A stretch of 64,000 bases of DNA from Microbacterium marinilacus. Its GTDB lineage: Bacteria; Actinomycetota; Actinomycetes; Actinomycetales; Microbacteriaceae. The number at the start of each line of letters is the position of its first letter. Positions within the stretch are counted from its first letter, which is position 1. The position numbers and the translations under genes are program-made. The notes under the pieces are model-generated. The model saw only the letters and a program-made list of their open reading frames with translations, had not been told where the DNA came from and did not search any database. Of the stretch, positions 1 through 8,115 are shown in pieces. The stretch lies in contig NZ_JAIJZW010000003.1 in assembly GCF_019753765.1 (NCBI RefSeq), forward strand, positions 186,001 through 250,000, read 5' to 3'.

Positions 1-657
1 CTGCACGCGTACGACGCGAAGATCCCGGAGTCGACGAAGGTCGCGGCCGTGGGCGAGACGACGGCGGCGGCCCTGACCGCCGTCGGCTACCGCGTGGATC
101 TCGTGCCCGACAGCGACAACTCCGCGGCCGGCATGGCGCGGCAGATGAACGAGCTCGAGCCGCAGCCGCGGCGCGTCCTCACGCTGCGCAGCGAGATCGC
201 CAAGCCCGTGCTGACGAACATGCTCATGGAGGCGGGGCACGACGTCCGCAGCGTCGTCGCCTACCGCACCGTGGGGCTGCCGGCCAAGGACTCCGTCGTG
301 CGCGACGTGCTCTCGGGCCGCATCAACGCGATCCTGGTCACGAGCGGATCGGTCGCCCAGCAGGTGCGCGACCAGTTCCCCGAGATCCCCGACACGACCG
401 TCATCGCCGCGATCGGCCCGCGCACCGCGCACGACGCCGATCTGCTCGGCCTACCGATCCACGTGATCGCACCCGAGCAGACCATCGACTCGCTCATCCG
501 CGCGCTCGCCGACATCCCGGTGCCGGAGCTGACGCCCGAGGCGGCGGCGGTGCCCGACACCGGCCCGGTGCCGACCGGCACGATCCGCACGCTCGACGCC
601 ACGCCGACCGGAGCGATCGACACGATCGCCGCGGCACGCACGGAGACCGACCGATGA
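1..657 (+). CDS. hemD: Uroporphyrinogen-III synthase, C-terminal part
   Basis: Cyclises hydroxymethylbilane to uroporphyrinogen III in haem/sirohaem synthesis (cytoplasmic). The frame is open from base 1, so the gene begins before the window; about 218 residues are visible. [13 protein letters not shown] segment near the start, ITSGS-like VTSGSVAQQ in the middle, and AAIGPRTA later match the HemD hinge and second-domain pattern. The last ~50 residues ([21 protein letters not shown]) are low-complexity and look like a disordered tail. The stop overlaps the hemB start by 4 bp (ATGA), so the two are translationally coupled. Confidence 0.88.
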   Translation: MHAYDAKIPESTKVAAVGETTAAALTAVGYRVDLVPDSDNSAAGMARQMNELEPQPRRVLTLRSEIAKPVLTNMLMEAGHDVRSVVAYRTVGLPAKDSVVRDVLSGRINAILVTSGSVAQQVRDQFPEIPDTTVIAAIGPRTAHDADLLGLPIHVIAPEQTIDSLIRALADIPVPELTPEAAAVPDTGPVPTGTIRTLDATPTGAIDTIAAARTETDR

Positions 658-1670
658 GCTTCCCGGTGCATCGCCCGCGCCGGCTGCGCCGGTCGCCCGC
701 GGTGCGCCGCCTGATGCACGAGACGCACCTCGTGCCGTCGCAGCTCGTGCTGCCGGCGTTCGTGCGGGAGGGCATCGCCGAGGCCACGGCGATCTCGTCG
801 ATGCCGGGCGTCCAGCAGCACACGATCGACTCGCTCCGCCGCGCCGCCGTCGAGGCCGCCGAGGCGGGCGTGGGCGGGCTCATGCTGTTCGGCGTGCCGG
901 CGGTCCGGGACGCGACGGGGTCCGGTGCCGACGACCCGAGAGGGATCCTCAACGTCGCGACAGAGGCGGTCGTCGCGGAGGTCGGCGACGCGCTGGTCGT
1001 GCAGACCGACCTCTGCCTCGACGAGTTCACCGACCACGGCCACTGCGGTGTGCTCGTGGCTGACGAGGAGGCGACCGCCGGCCGCCGACCCGATCAGGTC
1101 CGCGTGGACAACGACGCGACGCTGGAGCGCTACGCCGCGATGGGGTTGGCGCAGGCACGGGCCGGCTCCCACCTGCTCGGCCTGTCCGGGATGATGGACG
1201 GCCAGGTCGCCGCCGTGCGCGAGGCGCTGGACGCCGAGGGGTTCATCGACACGCTCATCCTCGCGTACTCGGCGAAGTACGCCGGTGCGTTCTACGGGCC
1301 CTTCCGGGAGGCCGTCGACTCGCAGCTCACGGGCGACCGTCGCACCTATCAGATGGATCCGGGCAACGGTCGCGAGGGCGTGAAGGAGGCGCTGCTCGAT
1401 GTCGAGGAGGGTGCCGACGTCGTGATGGTCAAGCCCGCCCTGCCCTACCTCGACGTGCTGGCCGAGGTGCGCGCGTCCGTCGACGTGCCGGTGTGGGCCT
1501 ATCAGGTGTCGGGCGAGTACTCGATGGTCGAGGCGGCCGCGGCGAACGGCTGGATCGACCGCCGCGGCGCGATCCTGGAGTCGCTCCTCGGCATCCGTCG
1601 TGCCGGCGCCGACGCGATCCTCACCTATTGGGCCGTCGAGGCGGCGGGCTGGCTCCGCGAGCAGCTCTAG
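654..1670 (+). CDS. hemB: Delta-aminolevulinic acid dehydratase (porphobilinogen synthase)
   Basis: Condenses two 5-aminolevulinate molecules to porphobilinogen. 338 residues, the usual length for the family. The two active-site lysines are visible as Lys208 (AYSAKYAG) and Lys260 ([11 protein letters not shown], the Schiff-base lysine). The metal loop reads [14 protein letters not shown] (119-132), with Cys121 and Cys131 but Asp at the third zinc-ligand position, so the metal choice (zinc or magnesium) is not clear from sequence. The start is set by the ATGA overlap with hemD. It works with hemD upstream and hemL downstream in the same strand block. Confidence 0.96.
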   Translation: MSFPVHRPRRLRRSPAVRRLMHETHLVPSQLVLPAFVREGIAEATAISSMPGVQQHTIDSLRRAAVEAAEAGVGGLMLFGVPAVRDATGSGADDPRGILNVATEAVVAEVGDALVVQTDLCLDEFTDHGHCGVLVADEEATAGRRPDQVRVDNDATLERYAAMGLAQARAGSHLLGLSGMMDGQVAAVREALDAEGFIDTLILAYSAKYAGAFYGPFREAVDSQLTGDRRTYQMDPGNGREGVKEALLDVEEGADVVMVKPALPYLDVLAEVRASVDVPVWAYQVSGEYSMVEAAAANGWIDRRGAILESLLGIRRAGADAILTYWAVEAAGWLREQL

Positions 1671-1682
1671 GTTCTCCGGCCC

Positions 1683-2096
1683 TCAGGCGGGCGCGACGAG
1701 CGTGACGCCCGGGAAGTACGTCCGGTAGCGCCGTGCGTCGCGGGTGAGGAGCACGAGTCCCTGGTGCGCTGCGTGAGCGCCGATGTAGAAGTCGGGAAGC
1801 GGCGTCACGCGCGCTCCCCCGCGTCGGCGATACCGAGCGAACGCCTTGCCGGCCAGGAACCCGCCCCCGTACGGCAGCGGATCACGGCGGAAGACGCTCT
1901 CGGGTAGTGCGGCATCCGCGTCCGCTGGCGTCTTGAAGCGGACCGACACCTCGGCGAACACGATCGGGTTGATGACGAGCGGTCCTTCATCGGCCGCGTG
2001 GGCGAGGGCGGCGGACGACCACCCCTCCCACTCGGTGTCACCCGTCAACACGTCCAGGATCACGTTCGAGTCGACGAGCGTGCCCTCAGTCTCCAC
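1683..2096 (-). CDS. vapC: PIN-domain toxin of VapBC module
   Basis: Predicted Mg-dependent ribonuclease toxin, 137 residues. The four PIN acidic positions can be seen: Asp9 (LVDSNV), Glu49 (FAEVS), Asp102 (PDFYIGAHA) and Asp120 (LTRDARRY). The ATG overlaps the 3' end of the upstream AbrB-type antitoxin by 11 bp, the standard toxin-after-antitoxin coupling. It lies antisense between hemB and hemL, which are otherwise collinear, so the pair was probably inserted into the hem cluster. The RNA target cannot be told from the sequence. Confidence 0.88.
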   Translation of the reverse strand: METEGTLVDSNVILDVLTGDTEWEGWSSAALAHAADEGPLVINPIVFAEVSVRFKTPADADAALPESVFRRDPLPYGGGFLAGKAFARYRRRGGARVTPLPDFYIGAHAAHQGLVLLTRDARRYRTYFPGVTLVAPA

Positions 2097-2313
2097 GCGT
2101 CAGCCTCATGACCTCGTCCGTGCTCATGCCGCGACTCGCGCTCCCGCGGACCAGGCGGATCCAGCGCTCCGCCGCGCTCAGACCAGGCTCGCTGCGGACG
2201 ATGCGGAGGGTCGTGCCGTCCTCTACGACGTCGACCTCGTCGCCCTCTGCGAACCCGAGCTTGTGGCGCAGAGAGGCGGGGATCGTCACCTGCCCCTTGC
2301 TGTTGAGCTTCAT
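2086..2313 (-). CDS. vapB: AbrB/MazE-type antitoxin of VapBC module
   Basis: 75 residues with a swapped-hairpin AbrB N-terminus ([19 protein letters not shown], residues 3-21, then [11 protein letters not shown]) that binds DNA. The C-terminal half ([11 protein letters not shown] and [13 protein letters not shown]) is the likely toxin-wrapping segment. It is first in the pair and preceded by a perfect 7-bp inverted repeat, so it probably autoregulates the module. Confidence 0.87.
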   Translation of the reverse strand: MKLNSKGQVTIPASLRHKLGFAEGDEVDVVEDGTTLRIVRSEPGLSAAERWIRLVRGSASRGMSTDEVMRLTRGD

Positions 2314-2324
2314 GCGCCCTCCAT

Positions 2325-2354
2325 GTATTACGTCTCGTGTCCTCGATGTAATAC
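2325..2354 (-). promoter_or_regulatory. Inverted-repeat operator upstream of vapBC
   Basis: GTATTAC (2325-2331) and GTAATAC (2348-2354) form a perfect 7-bp inverted repeat with 16 bp between the arms, starting 12 bp upstream of the vapB ATG. It is strikingly AT-rich for this genome. By analogy with other AbrB-fold antitoxins it is the likely autoregulatory site; that role is inference. Confidence 0.6.
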
Positions 2355-2479
2355 TAATCCAGCGATGGACGGAAGGCCTCGGTCACGCGCTTCGCTCGGC
2401 GCATCCGATAGTGCGCCGGTTCCGAGTTGTCGCATCTTGCCGACGATCCAGGTCGGGGATACGCGAGACAATGGATCCC

Positions 2480-3802
2480 ATGGCAGATCGCAACGACTCA
2501 CTGTTCGCCCACGCCCGTGAGGTCATCCCCGGCGGGGTCAACTCGCCGGTGCGGGCGTACGGGGCGGTGGGCGGGACGCCGCGCTTCCTCCAGTCCGCAC
2601 GAGGGGCGTACGTCACCGACGCCGCCGGCCGCGAGTACGTCGACCTGGTGGCCTCGTGGGGCCCCGCGCTGCTCGGCCACGCGCATCCCGAGGTCGTGGA
2701 GGCCGTGCGCGACGCGGCGGGTCGGGGCCTGTCGTTCGGCGCGCCGACCGAGGGCGAGGTCGAGCTCGCCGACCTGGTGGCCGAGCGCGTGCAGGCGGGC
2801 GGACGTCGGCCGATCGACCGGGTGCGCCTGGTCTCGACCGGCACCGAGGCGACCATGACGGCCATCCGTCTGGCGCGCGGCGTGACCGGTCGAGATCTGC
2901 TGGTGAAGTTCGCGGGCAACTACCACGGCCACTCCGACGGGCTGCTCGCCGAGGCGGGGTCGGGCGTCGCGACGCTCGCCCTGCCGGGCTCGGCCGGGGT
3001 GCCGGCCCCGATCGCGGCGCAGACCCTCGTGCTGCCCTACGGGGACCTCGACGCCGTGCGCGAGGCGTTCGCCGATCGCGGTGACCGGATCGCCGCGATC
3101 ATCGTCGAGGCGGCCCCGGCGAACATGGGCGTCGTCGCACCGGCACCCGGTTACAACGCCGCGCTCGTCGAGATCGCCCATGCCGCGGGCGCGCTCGTGA
3201 TCCTGGACGAGGTGCTCACCGGCTTCCGGGTGCACCCCGCGGGTCACTGGGGACTCGAGGTGTCGCGCGGGGAGGCGTACGAGCCGGACATCTTCACGTT
3301 CGGCAAGGTCATCGGCGGGGGGATGCCGCTCGCGGCGCTCGGCGCCCGGGCGGAGATCATGGACCGGCTCGCCCCGGTCGGGCCGGTCTACCAGGCCGGC
3401 ACCCTGTCGGGAAACCCGCTCTCGGTCGCGGCCGGGCTGGCGACCCTGCGGCTGGCGACGCCCGAGGTCTACGCGCGCGTCGACGCGGCGGCCGCGACGG
3501 TCGCCGATGCGCTGTCGGCGGCGCTGGCGGCGGAGGGCGTCGTGCACGCCGTCTCCCGGGCGGGCAGCCTGTTCTCTCCCGTCTTCGCGGCCGAGGCGCC
3601 GACGGACTACGCGTCCGCCCAGGCGCAGGAGGCCTGGCGCTACCGGCCGTTCTTCCACGCGATGCTGGACGCCGGGGTCTCCCTGCCGCCGAGCGTGTTC
3701 GAGGCCTGGTTCCTGACCGCCGCGCACGACGAGACGGCGCTCGGCCGTGTCGTCGACGCGCTGCCGGCCGCCGCGCGGGCAGCCGCCGCCGCCCGGCCCT
3801 GA
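2480..3802 (+). CDS. hemL: Glutamate-1-semialdehyde 2,1-aminomutase
   Basis: PLP enzyme converting glutamate-1-semialdehyde to 5-aminolevulinate, the precursor used by HemB. About 440 residues from the ATG at 2480; an in-frame ATG at 2471 is an equally close alternative and neither has a strong ribosome site. The N-terminus ([18 protein letters not shown]) is typical. The PLP lysine is Lys276 in [14 protein letters not shown], and [15 protein letters not shown] (119-133) is the cofactor-phosphate region. The last ~15 residues are Ala/Arg-rich. Confidence 0.95.
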   Translation: MADRNDSLFAHAREVIPGGVNSPVRAYGAVGGTPRFLQSARGAYVTDAAGREYVDLVASWGPALLGHAHPEVVEAVRDAAGRGLSFGAPTEGEVELADLVAERVQAGGRRPIDRVRLVSTGTEATMTAIRLARGVTGRDLLVKFAGNYHGHSDGLLAEAGSGVATLALPGSAGVPAPIAAQTLVLPYGDLDAVREAFADRGDRIAAIIVEAAPANMGVVAPAPGYNAALVEIAHAAGALVILDEVLTGFRVHPAGHWGLEVSRGEAYEPDIFTFGKVIGGGMPLAALGARAEIMDRLAPVGPVYQAGTLSGNPLSVAAGLATLRLATPEVYARVDAAAATVADALSAALAAEGVVHAVSRAGSLFSPVFAAEAPTDYASAQAQEAWRYRPFFHAMLDAGVSLPPSVFEAWFLTAAHDETALGRVVDALPAAARAAAAARP

Positions 3803-3849
3803 GGCCCGCGGCCGGCCGGCCCTCCGGACGGCGGACCCGCACGCGGCGA

Positions 3850-3880
3850 GGGCCGCCGCATCGCGCGGATGCGACGGCCC
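3850..3880. terminator. Hairpin between convergent hemL and the HtaA-protein gene
   Basis: GGGCCG-C-CGCATC pairs with GATGCG-A-CGGCCC across a short GC loop, with one internal mismatch. The 12-bp stem lies between two convergent genes, so it could stop transcription from both sides. There is no T-tract on either strand, so the terminator call rests on stem strength and position. Confidence 0.5.
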
Positions 3881-3896
3881 CTGACGCGTCGGAGCG

Positions 3897-6800
3897 CTAC
3901 CTCTTCGTCACGGACTTCACCGCCGAGCTCTTCGTCGCGGTGGTGTAGCCGGTCTTGGTGCCGGTGACCTTGACGGAGACCTTGTGGCCGGCGTCGGCGC
4001 TGCGGAGCTTGTAGGTGCTCGCGGTCGCTCCCGAGATGGCCTTGCCGTCGCGCAGCCACTGGTAGGTGAGCTTCGTGCCGGAGGTCCAGGTGCCGGGCTT
4101 GGCGGTGACGGTGGAGCCGACCTTGAGGCTGCCCGAGATCGTCGGGGTCTTCGTGGTCAGCGTGCCCTTCGCCACGGCCTTCGTCGCGGCCGAGGCCTTC
4201 GTCGCGGTGGTGTAGCCGGTCTTGGTGCCGGTGACCTTGACGGAGACCTTGTGGCCGGCGTCGGCGCTGCGGAGCTTGTAGGTGCTCGCGGTCGCTCCCG
4301 AGATGGCCTTGCCGTCGCGCAGCCACTGGTAGGTGAGCTTCGTGCCGGAGGTCCAGGTGCCGGGCTTGGCGGTGACGGTGGAGCCGACCTTGAGGCTGCC
4401 CGAGATCGTCGGGGTCTTCGTGGTCAGCGTGCCCTTCGCCACGGCCTTCGTCGCGGCCGAGCTCTTCGCCGCGGTGGTGTAGCCGGAGAGGGCTCCGGTC
4501 ACCTTGACGGAGATGCGCTTGCCCGCGTCGGCGGCGACCAGCGTGTACGAGGCGGACGTCGCCTTGGCGATCGCCTTGCCGTCGCGCAGCCACTGATAGG
4601 TGAGCGCGGTGCCCTTCGTCCAGCTGCCGGCCGCGGCCTTCAGCGTCGATCCCATCTTGACGGTGCCGGTGACCTTCGGCGTCGCCGAGGCGAGCGTCCC
4701 CTTGGCGACCGTCGACGTCTCGGAGGTCTCCGAGGCGGAGGTGTGGCCGTCGAGCTCGCCCGTCACCGTGACGGAGAGCTTCTTGCCCGCCTGCGCGGCC
4801 GTCGGCGTGTAGCCGGCGGCCGTCGCCCCGGAGATCGCCTCGCCGTCGAGCAGCCACTGGTAGGACAGGCTCGCGCCCTCCTGCCAGTCGCCGGGGGCGA
4901 CGGTGACCTTCTGGCCGACCTTCGCCGTCCCCTCGATCTCGGGCGCGGCCGAGGACACGACGGGCAGCGCCTTCACCGTCACGGTGGCGGCCGCGCTGGC
5001 GGTCTCGCCCGCCCGGTTGGCGAACACCGCGCGGTAGCGGTGCGCGCCGACGTCGAGACCCGAGAGCTCGACGGTCGTCGCCGTCGCCCCCTCGACATCC
5101 GTCCACGCGCCGTCCGTCTGGCGCTGCCAGCGCACCGTGGGGGTCGGTCGCCCGGTCGCCGCGGCGCTCAACGTGGCGGTCTCGCCGACCGTGACGCTGG
5201 TCGACTTCGGGCGCTCGCTCACGACGGGGGCGGCGTCGAGCGGCTCGACCGGATCGACCGGCTCGCCCTCGCCCGAGGCCGGGTCAACGGTGACGGCGAA
5301 CGAGGCGGCCACCGGCAGGGGAGCCTTCTCCGGGTCGCGGCTGTTGCCGGTCGCGAGGAACCAGCCGCGGCTGCCCTCGTCGATCCAGTCGACGAGCGAC
5401 GCGGGCCAGCTCGACGGGTAGACCGTCGAGTCGGCCAGCCCCGGCTTGACGTAGGTGCGTCCCTCCCACTCAGGGGTGCCCGCGAAGGCCGCGGTGCCGT
5501 CGGCGGCGATGCTGACCTCGGAGTCGGCGAACGTCGCGAGCACGACGCGCTTGAAGCCGTCGCTCTCGGAGGCGTCCCCCGTGCCGTACATGCCGCCGCC
5601 GTTGTTCCAGGCGACGTCGGCCGTGAGGCTCCCGCGTCCGTCGGCGGCGACCGCCAGGTACGGGTTGGCGATCGTGACGTGCAGGCCGTTCATGCCGCCG
5701 TACGGCTGGAAGATCGCCGCGCCGCTCCAGACCACCTGCGTGGCGCCGCCGGCCGGCTCGATCCACCCCGAGCCCGACGAGAACGAGAACCCGGTGGGAT
5801 CGGCGACCGACACGTTCTCGCCCCATGCCGCGCGCAGCCACTCGTGCGCGTACTGCGACACGTCGTAGGCGAGCTCCGCGCCCGAGGCGACGACCGCGCC
5901 CTCCGGCGCGGCCCCGATGGCGGGCGCGTCGGCGCCGGTCACGCGGACGACGGCGGGCTGGGTCGTCGCCGTGCCGGCGTCGTTGGTGAACACCGCCCGG
6001 TAACGGGCGCCGTCCTCGTGCAGCCGGCCGGCGACCGTGAGCGTGGCGGAGGTCTGGTTGGCGATGGCCGCCCAGGTCTCCCCGCCGTCGAGGCTGCGCT
6101 CCCAGGCCACGGACGGCTCCGGCGTGCCGGTCGCCGCGGCCTCGAGCGTCACGGTCTTCGACTGTGCCACCGTGGCCGACACGGGATGCCGCGTGAGCTT
6201 CGGGGCGAGGCTCTCGGCCTCGTCGGCGATCGTGAGCGAGAACGGCGTGCTCGCCACCGACGCCAGCGGGTTGGTGACCCGCACCCGCCAGAGGCCGTCG
6301 TACGCGTAGTCGGCGACGGCGACGGAGGACTCGTAGGCGGAGTAGCTCGACGCCGCGTGCAGCTTCGACGGGTCGACCTCCGAGCGCAGCGCCGGCGCGA
6401 CGCCGTCCAGAGGCTCGGGCAGGGCGGCGGGCTCGATGGCCTGGTCGCCCCGGTCGGCGACCGCGGTGTCCCACGACGCGCCTCGCTCGGCCCAGTGGGC
6501 GCCCCCGTCGAGGCTGTACTCCCAGGCCCGGCTCATCGATCCTGTGCCGCTCGCGGCGAACGACCACGACATGTTCGCCCCGCGAGTCGCGGGGTTCGAG
6601 ACGTTCACCGACTGCGTGCCGTCGTACACGAAGATCGACGCTGCCTGCTGCAGGTCGGTGGTGTAGCGGTAGACCGATCCGCCGATCGCGGCGAGGAAGC
6701 GGCCGCCCCGGTCGCGGCTGAGGCTCTCGAGCGAGCCGTCCAGCACCGTGAGGTCGCCGAGTGCGATCGGGTCGAGCGCGGCGAGGTCGGAGGTGGAGAA

Positions 6801-7796
6801 GCGCTGGACGGAGTGGCCGTCCTCCGGCACGGCGAAGAGCTCGGACAGGTTCGACGCCACCGCGAGGGAGCGGACGCCGCCGTCGACGCGCGCCGTGCCG
6901 ACGAGCTTGTGCGTGGCGCTGAAGTCGAGCTCGAACAGCGCCAGGTCGCCGTCGGCGTCCGCGACGGCCGCGGTGGTGCCGCTCAGGTCGATGACGTCGG
7001 CGACGCCGAGCCCCTCGGACTCGACCGTGTACACGGTCTCGGGCGCGTACCGCGAGATCACGTCGACGGCGCCGTCCCGGCTCGAGACGATGTTGCTGTA
7101 GGAGGAGTCGATCGCGAAGGAGCGCTCTTCCGCGTCCGGCAGGTCGAGCACGAACTCGGCGCCCACGGCGCCCGTCGCGGCGTAGTCGGTGCGCTGCGCG
7201 ACATAGGCGCCGTCGTCCTCCTGCTGCACGACCAGCAGCCCGGAGCCCGCCTCGCCGAACGCGACCACCCGGGTCGGCTCGATGAGATCGGTCGACACCG
7301 CCTCGGCGGCGGCGCCGGTCAGCGTGCGCTTCTCGGGGGAGACGACGCGGACGAGCACTCCCGCGCCGTCCTTCGCGCCCCAGACGTAGGCCTTGAGGAC
7401 GTTGCCCGCGTCCCAGTCGTTGAAGGGGAACCCGCCGTGCACCTCGTCGAGCAGCCCGGACAGGTCCACGCTCGAGTCGAGGGTGCCGTCCGCGTTCGTG
7501 GCCTGCAGCGCGACCGCGCCCGACCCGGGGTCGGCGACGGTCTGCATGTGCCGGTTCGAGTAGCCGAACTCGGACGACGCCGTGACCGGGAGCGACAGGG
7601 CGACCGTGCCGGGCGACAGGGGCGCCGAGGCGCGGGGGAGGGTGTCGAACGACGCGTAGGCGACGTCGCTCGCGTCGTCTCCCTCCTCGGCATATGCGGG
7701 GGCGGCGGCGAGGGGAGCCAGCAGGCTCGCCCCCAGGACGGATGCGATGGTGATCCCGGACAGGCTCGGCCTGTGCCGGCGTGGTGTGGAACGCAC
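3897..7796 (-). CDS. Secreted HtaA-domain, Ig-like repeat protein, probable haem binding/acquisition
   Basis: About 1,299 residues from a GTG at 7796, which has GAGAGGA 4-5 bp upstream; an ATG at 7820 adds 8 residues but lacks such a site. A signal peptide ends near AAAPAYA. Order: a propeller-like region (~50-420), an Ig-like domain (~535-630), an HtaA-type domain (~640-860, with FSSGSGWIEP and ANPYLAVAADGRGSLTADV), a second Ig-like domain, then four 89-residue repeats built on YQWLRDGKAI. HtaA domains in corynebacteria bind haem at the cell surface. No LPXTG motif, terminal membrane helix or other anchor is visible, so it may be released or held by another partner. The iron box upstream and the haem genes next door support an iron-starvation role. 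Confidence 0.8.
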   Translation of the reverse strand: MRSTPRRHRPSLSGITIASVLGASLLAPLAAAPAYAEEGDDASDVAYASFDTLPRASAPLSPGTVALSLPVTASSEFGYSNRHMQTVADPGSGAVALQATNADGTLDSSVDLSGLLDEVHGGFPFNDWDAGNVLKAYVWGAKDGAGVLVRVVSPEKRTLTGAAAEAVSTDLIEPTRVVAFGEAGSGLLVVQQEDDGAYVAQRTDYAATGAVGAEFVLDLPDAEERSFAIDSSYSNIVSSRDGAVDVISRYAPETVYTVESEGLGVADVIDLSGTTAAVADADGDLALFELDFSATHKLVGTARVDGGVRSLAVASNLSELFAVPEDGHSVQRFSTSDLAALDPIALGDLTVLDGSLESLSRDRGGRFLAAIGGSVYRYTTDLQQAASIFVYDGTQSVNVSNPATRGANMSWSFAASGTGSMSRAWEYSLDGGAHWAERGASWDTAVADRGDQAIEPAALPEPLDGVAPALRSEVDPSKLHAASSYSAYESSVAVADYAYDGLWRVRVTNPLASVASTPFSLTIADEAESLAPKLTRHPVSATVAQSKTVTLEAAATGTPEPSVAWERSLDGGETWAAIANQTSATLTVAGRLHEDGARYRAVFTNDAGTATTQPAVVRVTGADAPAIGAAPEGAVVASGAELAYDVSQYAHEWLRAAWGENVSVADPTGFSFSSGSGWIEPAGGATQVVWSGAAIFQPYGGMNGLHVTIANPYLAVAADGRGSLTADVAWNNGGGMYGTGDASESDGFKRVVLATFADSEVSIAADGTAAFAGTPEWEGRTYVKPGLADSTVYPSSWPASLVDWIDEGSRGWFLATGNSRDPEKAPLPVAASFAVTVDPASGEGEPVDPVEPLDAAPVVSERPKSTSVTVGETATLSAAATGRPTPTVRWQRQTDGAWTDVEGATATTVELSGLDVGAHRYRAVFANRAGETASAAATVTVKALPVVSSAAPEIEGTAKVGQKVTVAPGDWQEGASLSYQWLLDGEAISGATAAGYTPTAAQAGKKLSVTVTGELDGHTSASETSETSTVAKGTLASATPKVTGTVKMGSTLKAAAGSWTKGTALTYQWLRDGKAIAKATSASYTLVAADAGKRISVKVTGALSGYTTAAKSSAATKAVAKGTLTTKTPTISGSLKVGSTVTAKPGTWTSGTKLTYQWLRDGKAISGATASTYKLRSADAGHKVSVKVTGTKTGYTTATKASAATKAVAKGTLTTKTPTISGSLKVGSTVTAKPGTWTSGTKLTYQWLRDGKAISGATASTYKLRSADAGHKVSVKVTGTKTGYTTATKSSAVKSVTKR
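3931..4464. repeat. Perfect 267-bp tandem repeat inside the Ig-repeat gene
   Basis: Unit 3931-4197 repeats at 4198-4464. I find no difference by eye until the last few bases of the second unit. The same 267-bp (89-codon) period continues with clear divergence at 4465 and beyond. Identity down to synonymous sites means a recent duplication or gene conversion. Confidence 0.9.
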
Positions 7797-8115
7797 GGAT
7801 TCCTCTCGGATGACGAGCATCCGCGACGCGCTCCGCGCTGGCCCCCCGCCCGCGGATTCGCGGCGTCACGGGCGCGATGGTTGGCGCTTCGACGTCGGGA
7901 GAGTCGAAGTAAGGCAAGCCTACCCATACTTGGCTCCCCTCTGGGAGACGCGGTCGTCCTCCGGAGGGGTGCGCGATGGACTGAGCAGAACGACCTGGTT
8001 CCGCGTGCCCCGAGGGCATAAGGCCCCGGGTAGGATGGAAGAACACCCCTTTCCGCCTGCCTGAGCCGCCGCTTTCGTCTGCTGCACTGACGAACCCGAG
8101 CCCGAGGAGACGCCC
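7797..8115. other. Divergent intergenic region, HtaA-protein gene / Mrp operon
   Basis: This 319-bp gap separates two divergent transcription units. It holds the iron box at 7910-7928 for the leftward gene. For the rightward Mrp operon a purine-rich GAGGAGA lies 6-7 bp before the mrpA ATG. I see no convincing coding frame in it. Confidence 0.6.
7910..7928 (-). promoter_or_regulatory. DtxR/IdeR-like iron box
   Basis: TAAGGCAAGCCTACCCATA matches 13 of 19 positions of the DtxR/IdeR consensus TTAGGTTAGCCTAACCTAA, including the core AGG and AGCCTA parts. It lies about 115 bp upstream of the GTG of the HtaA-domain gene. That position fits iron-dependent repression of a haem-acquisition gene. The match is read by eye. 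Confidence 0.6.

Noticed and set aside
3984..8021. 1,345-codon frame opposite the HtaA/Ig-repeat gene
   Set aside because: Low-complexity R/G/V composition that only mirrors the repeats of the real gene; no ribosome site or domain.
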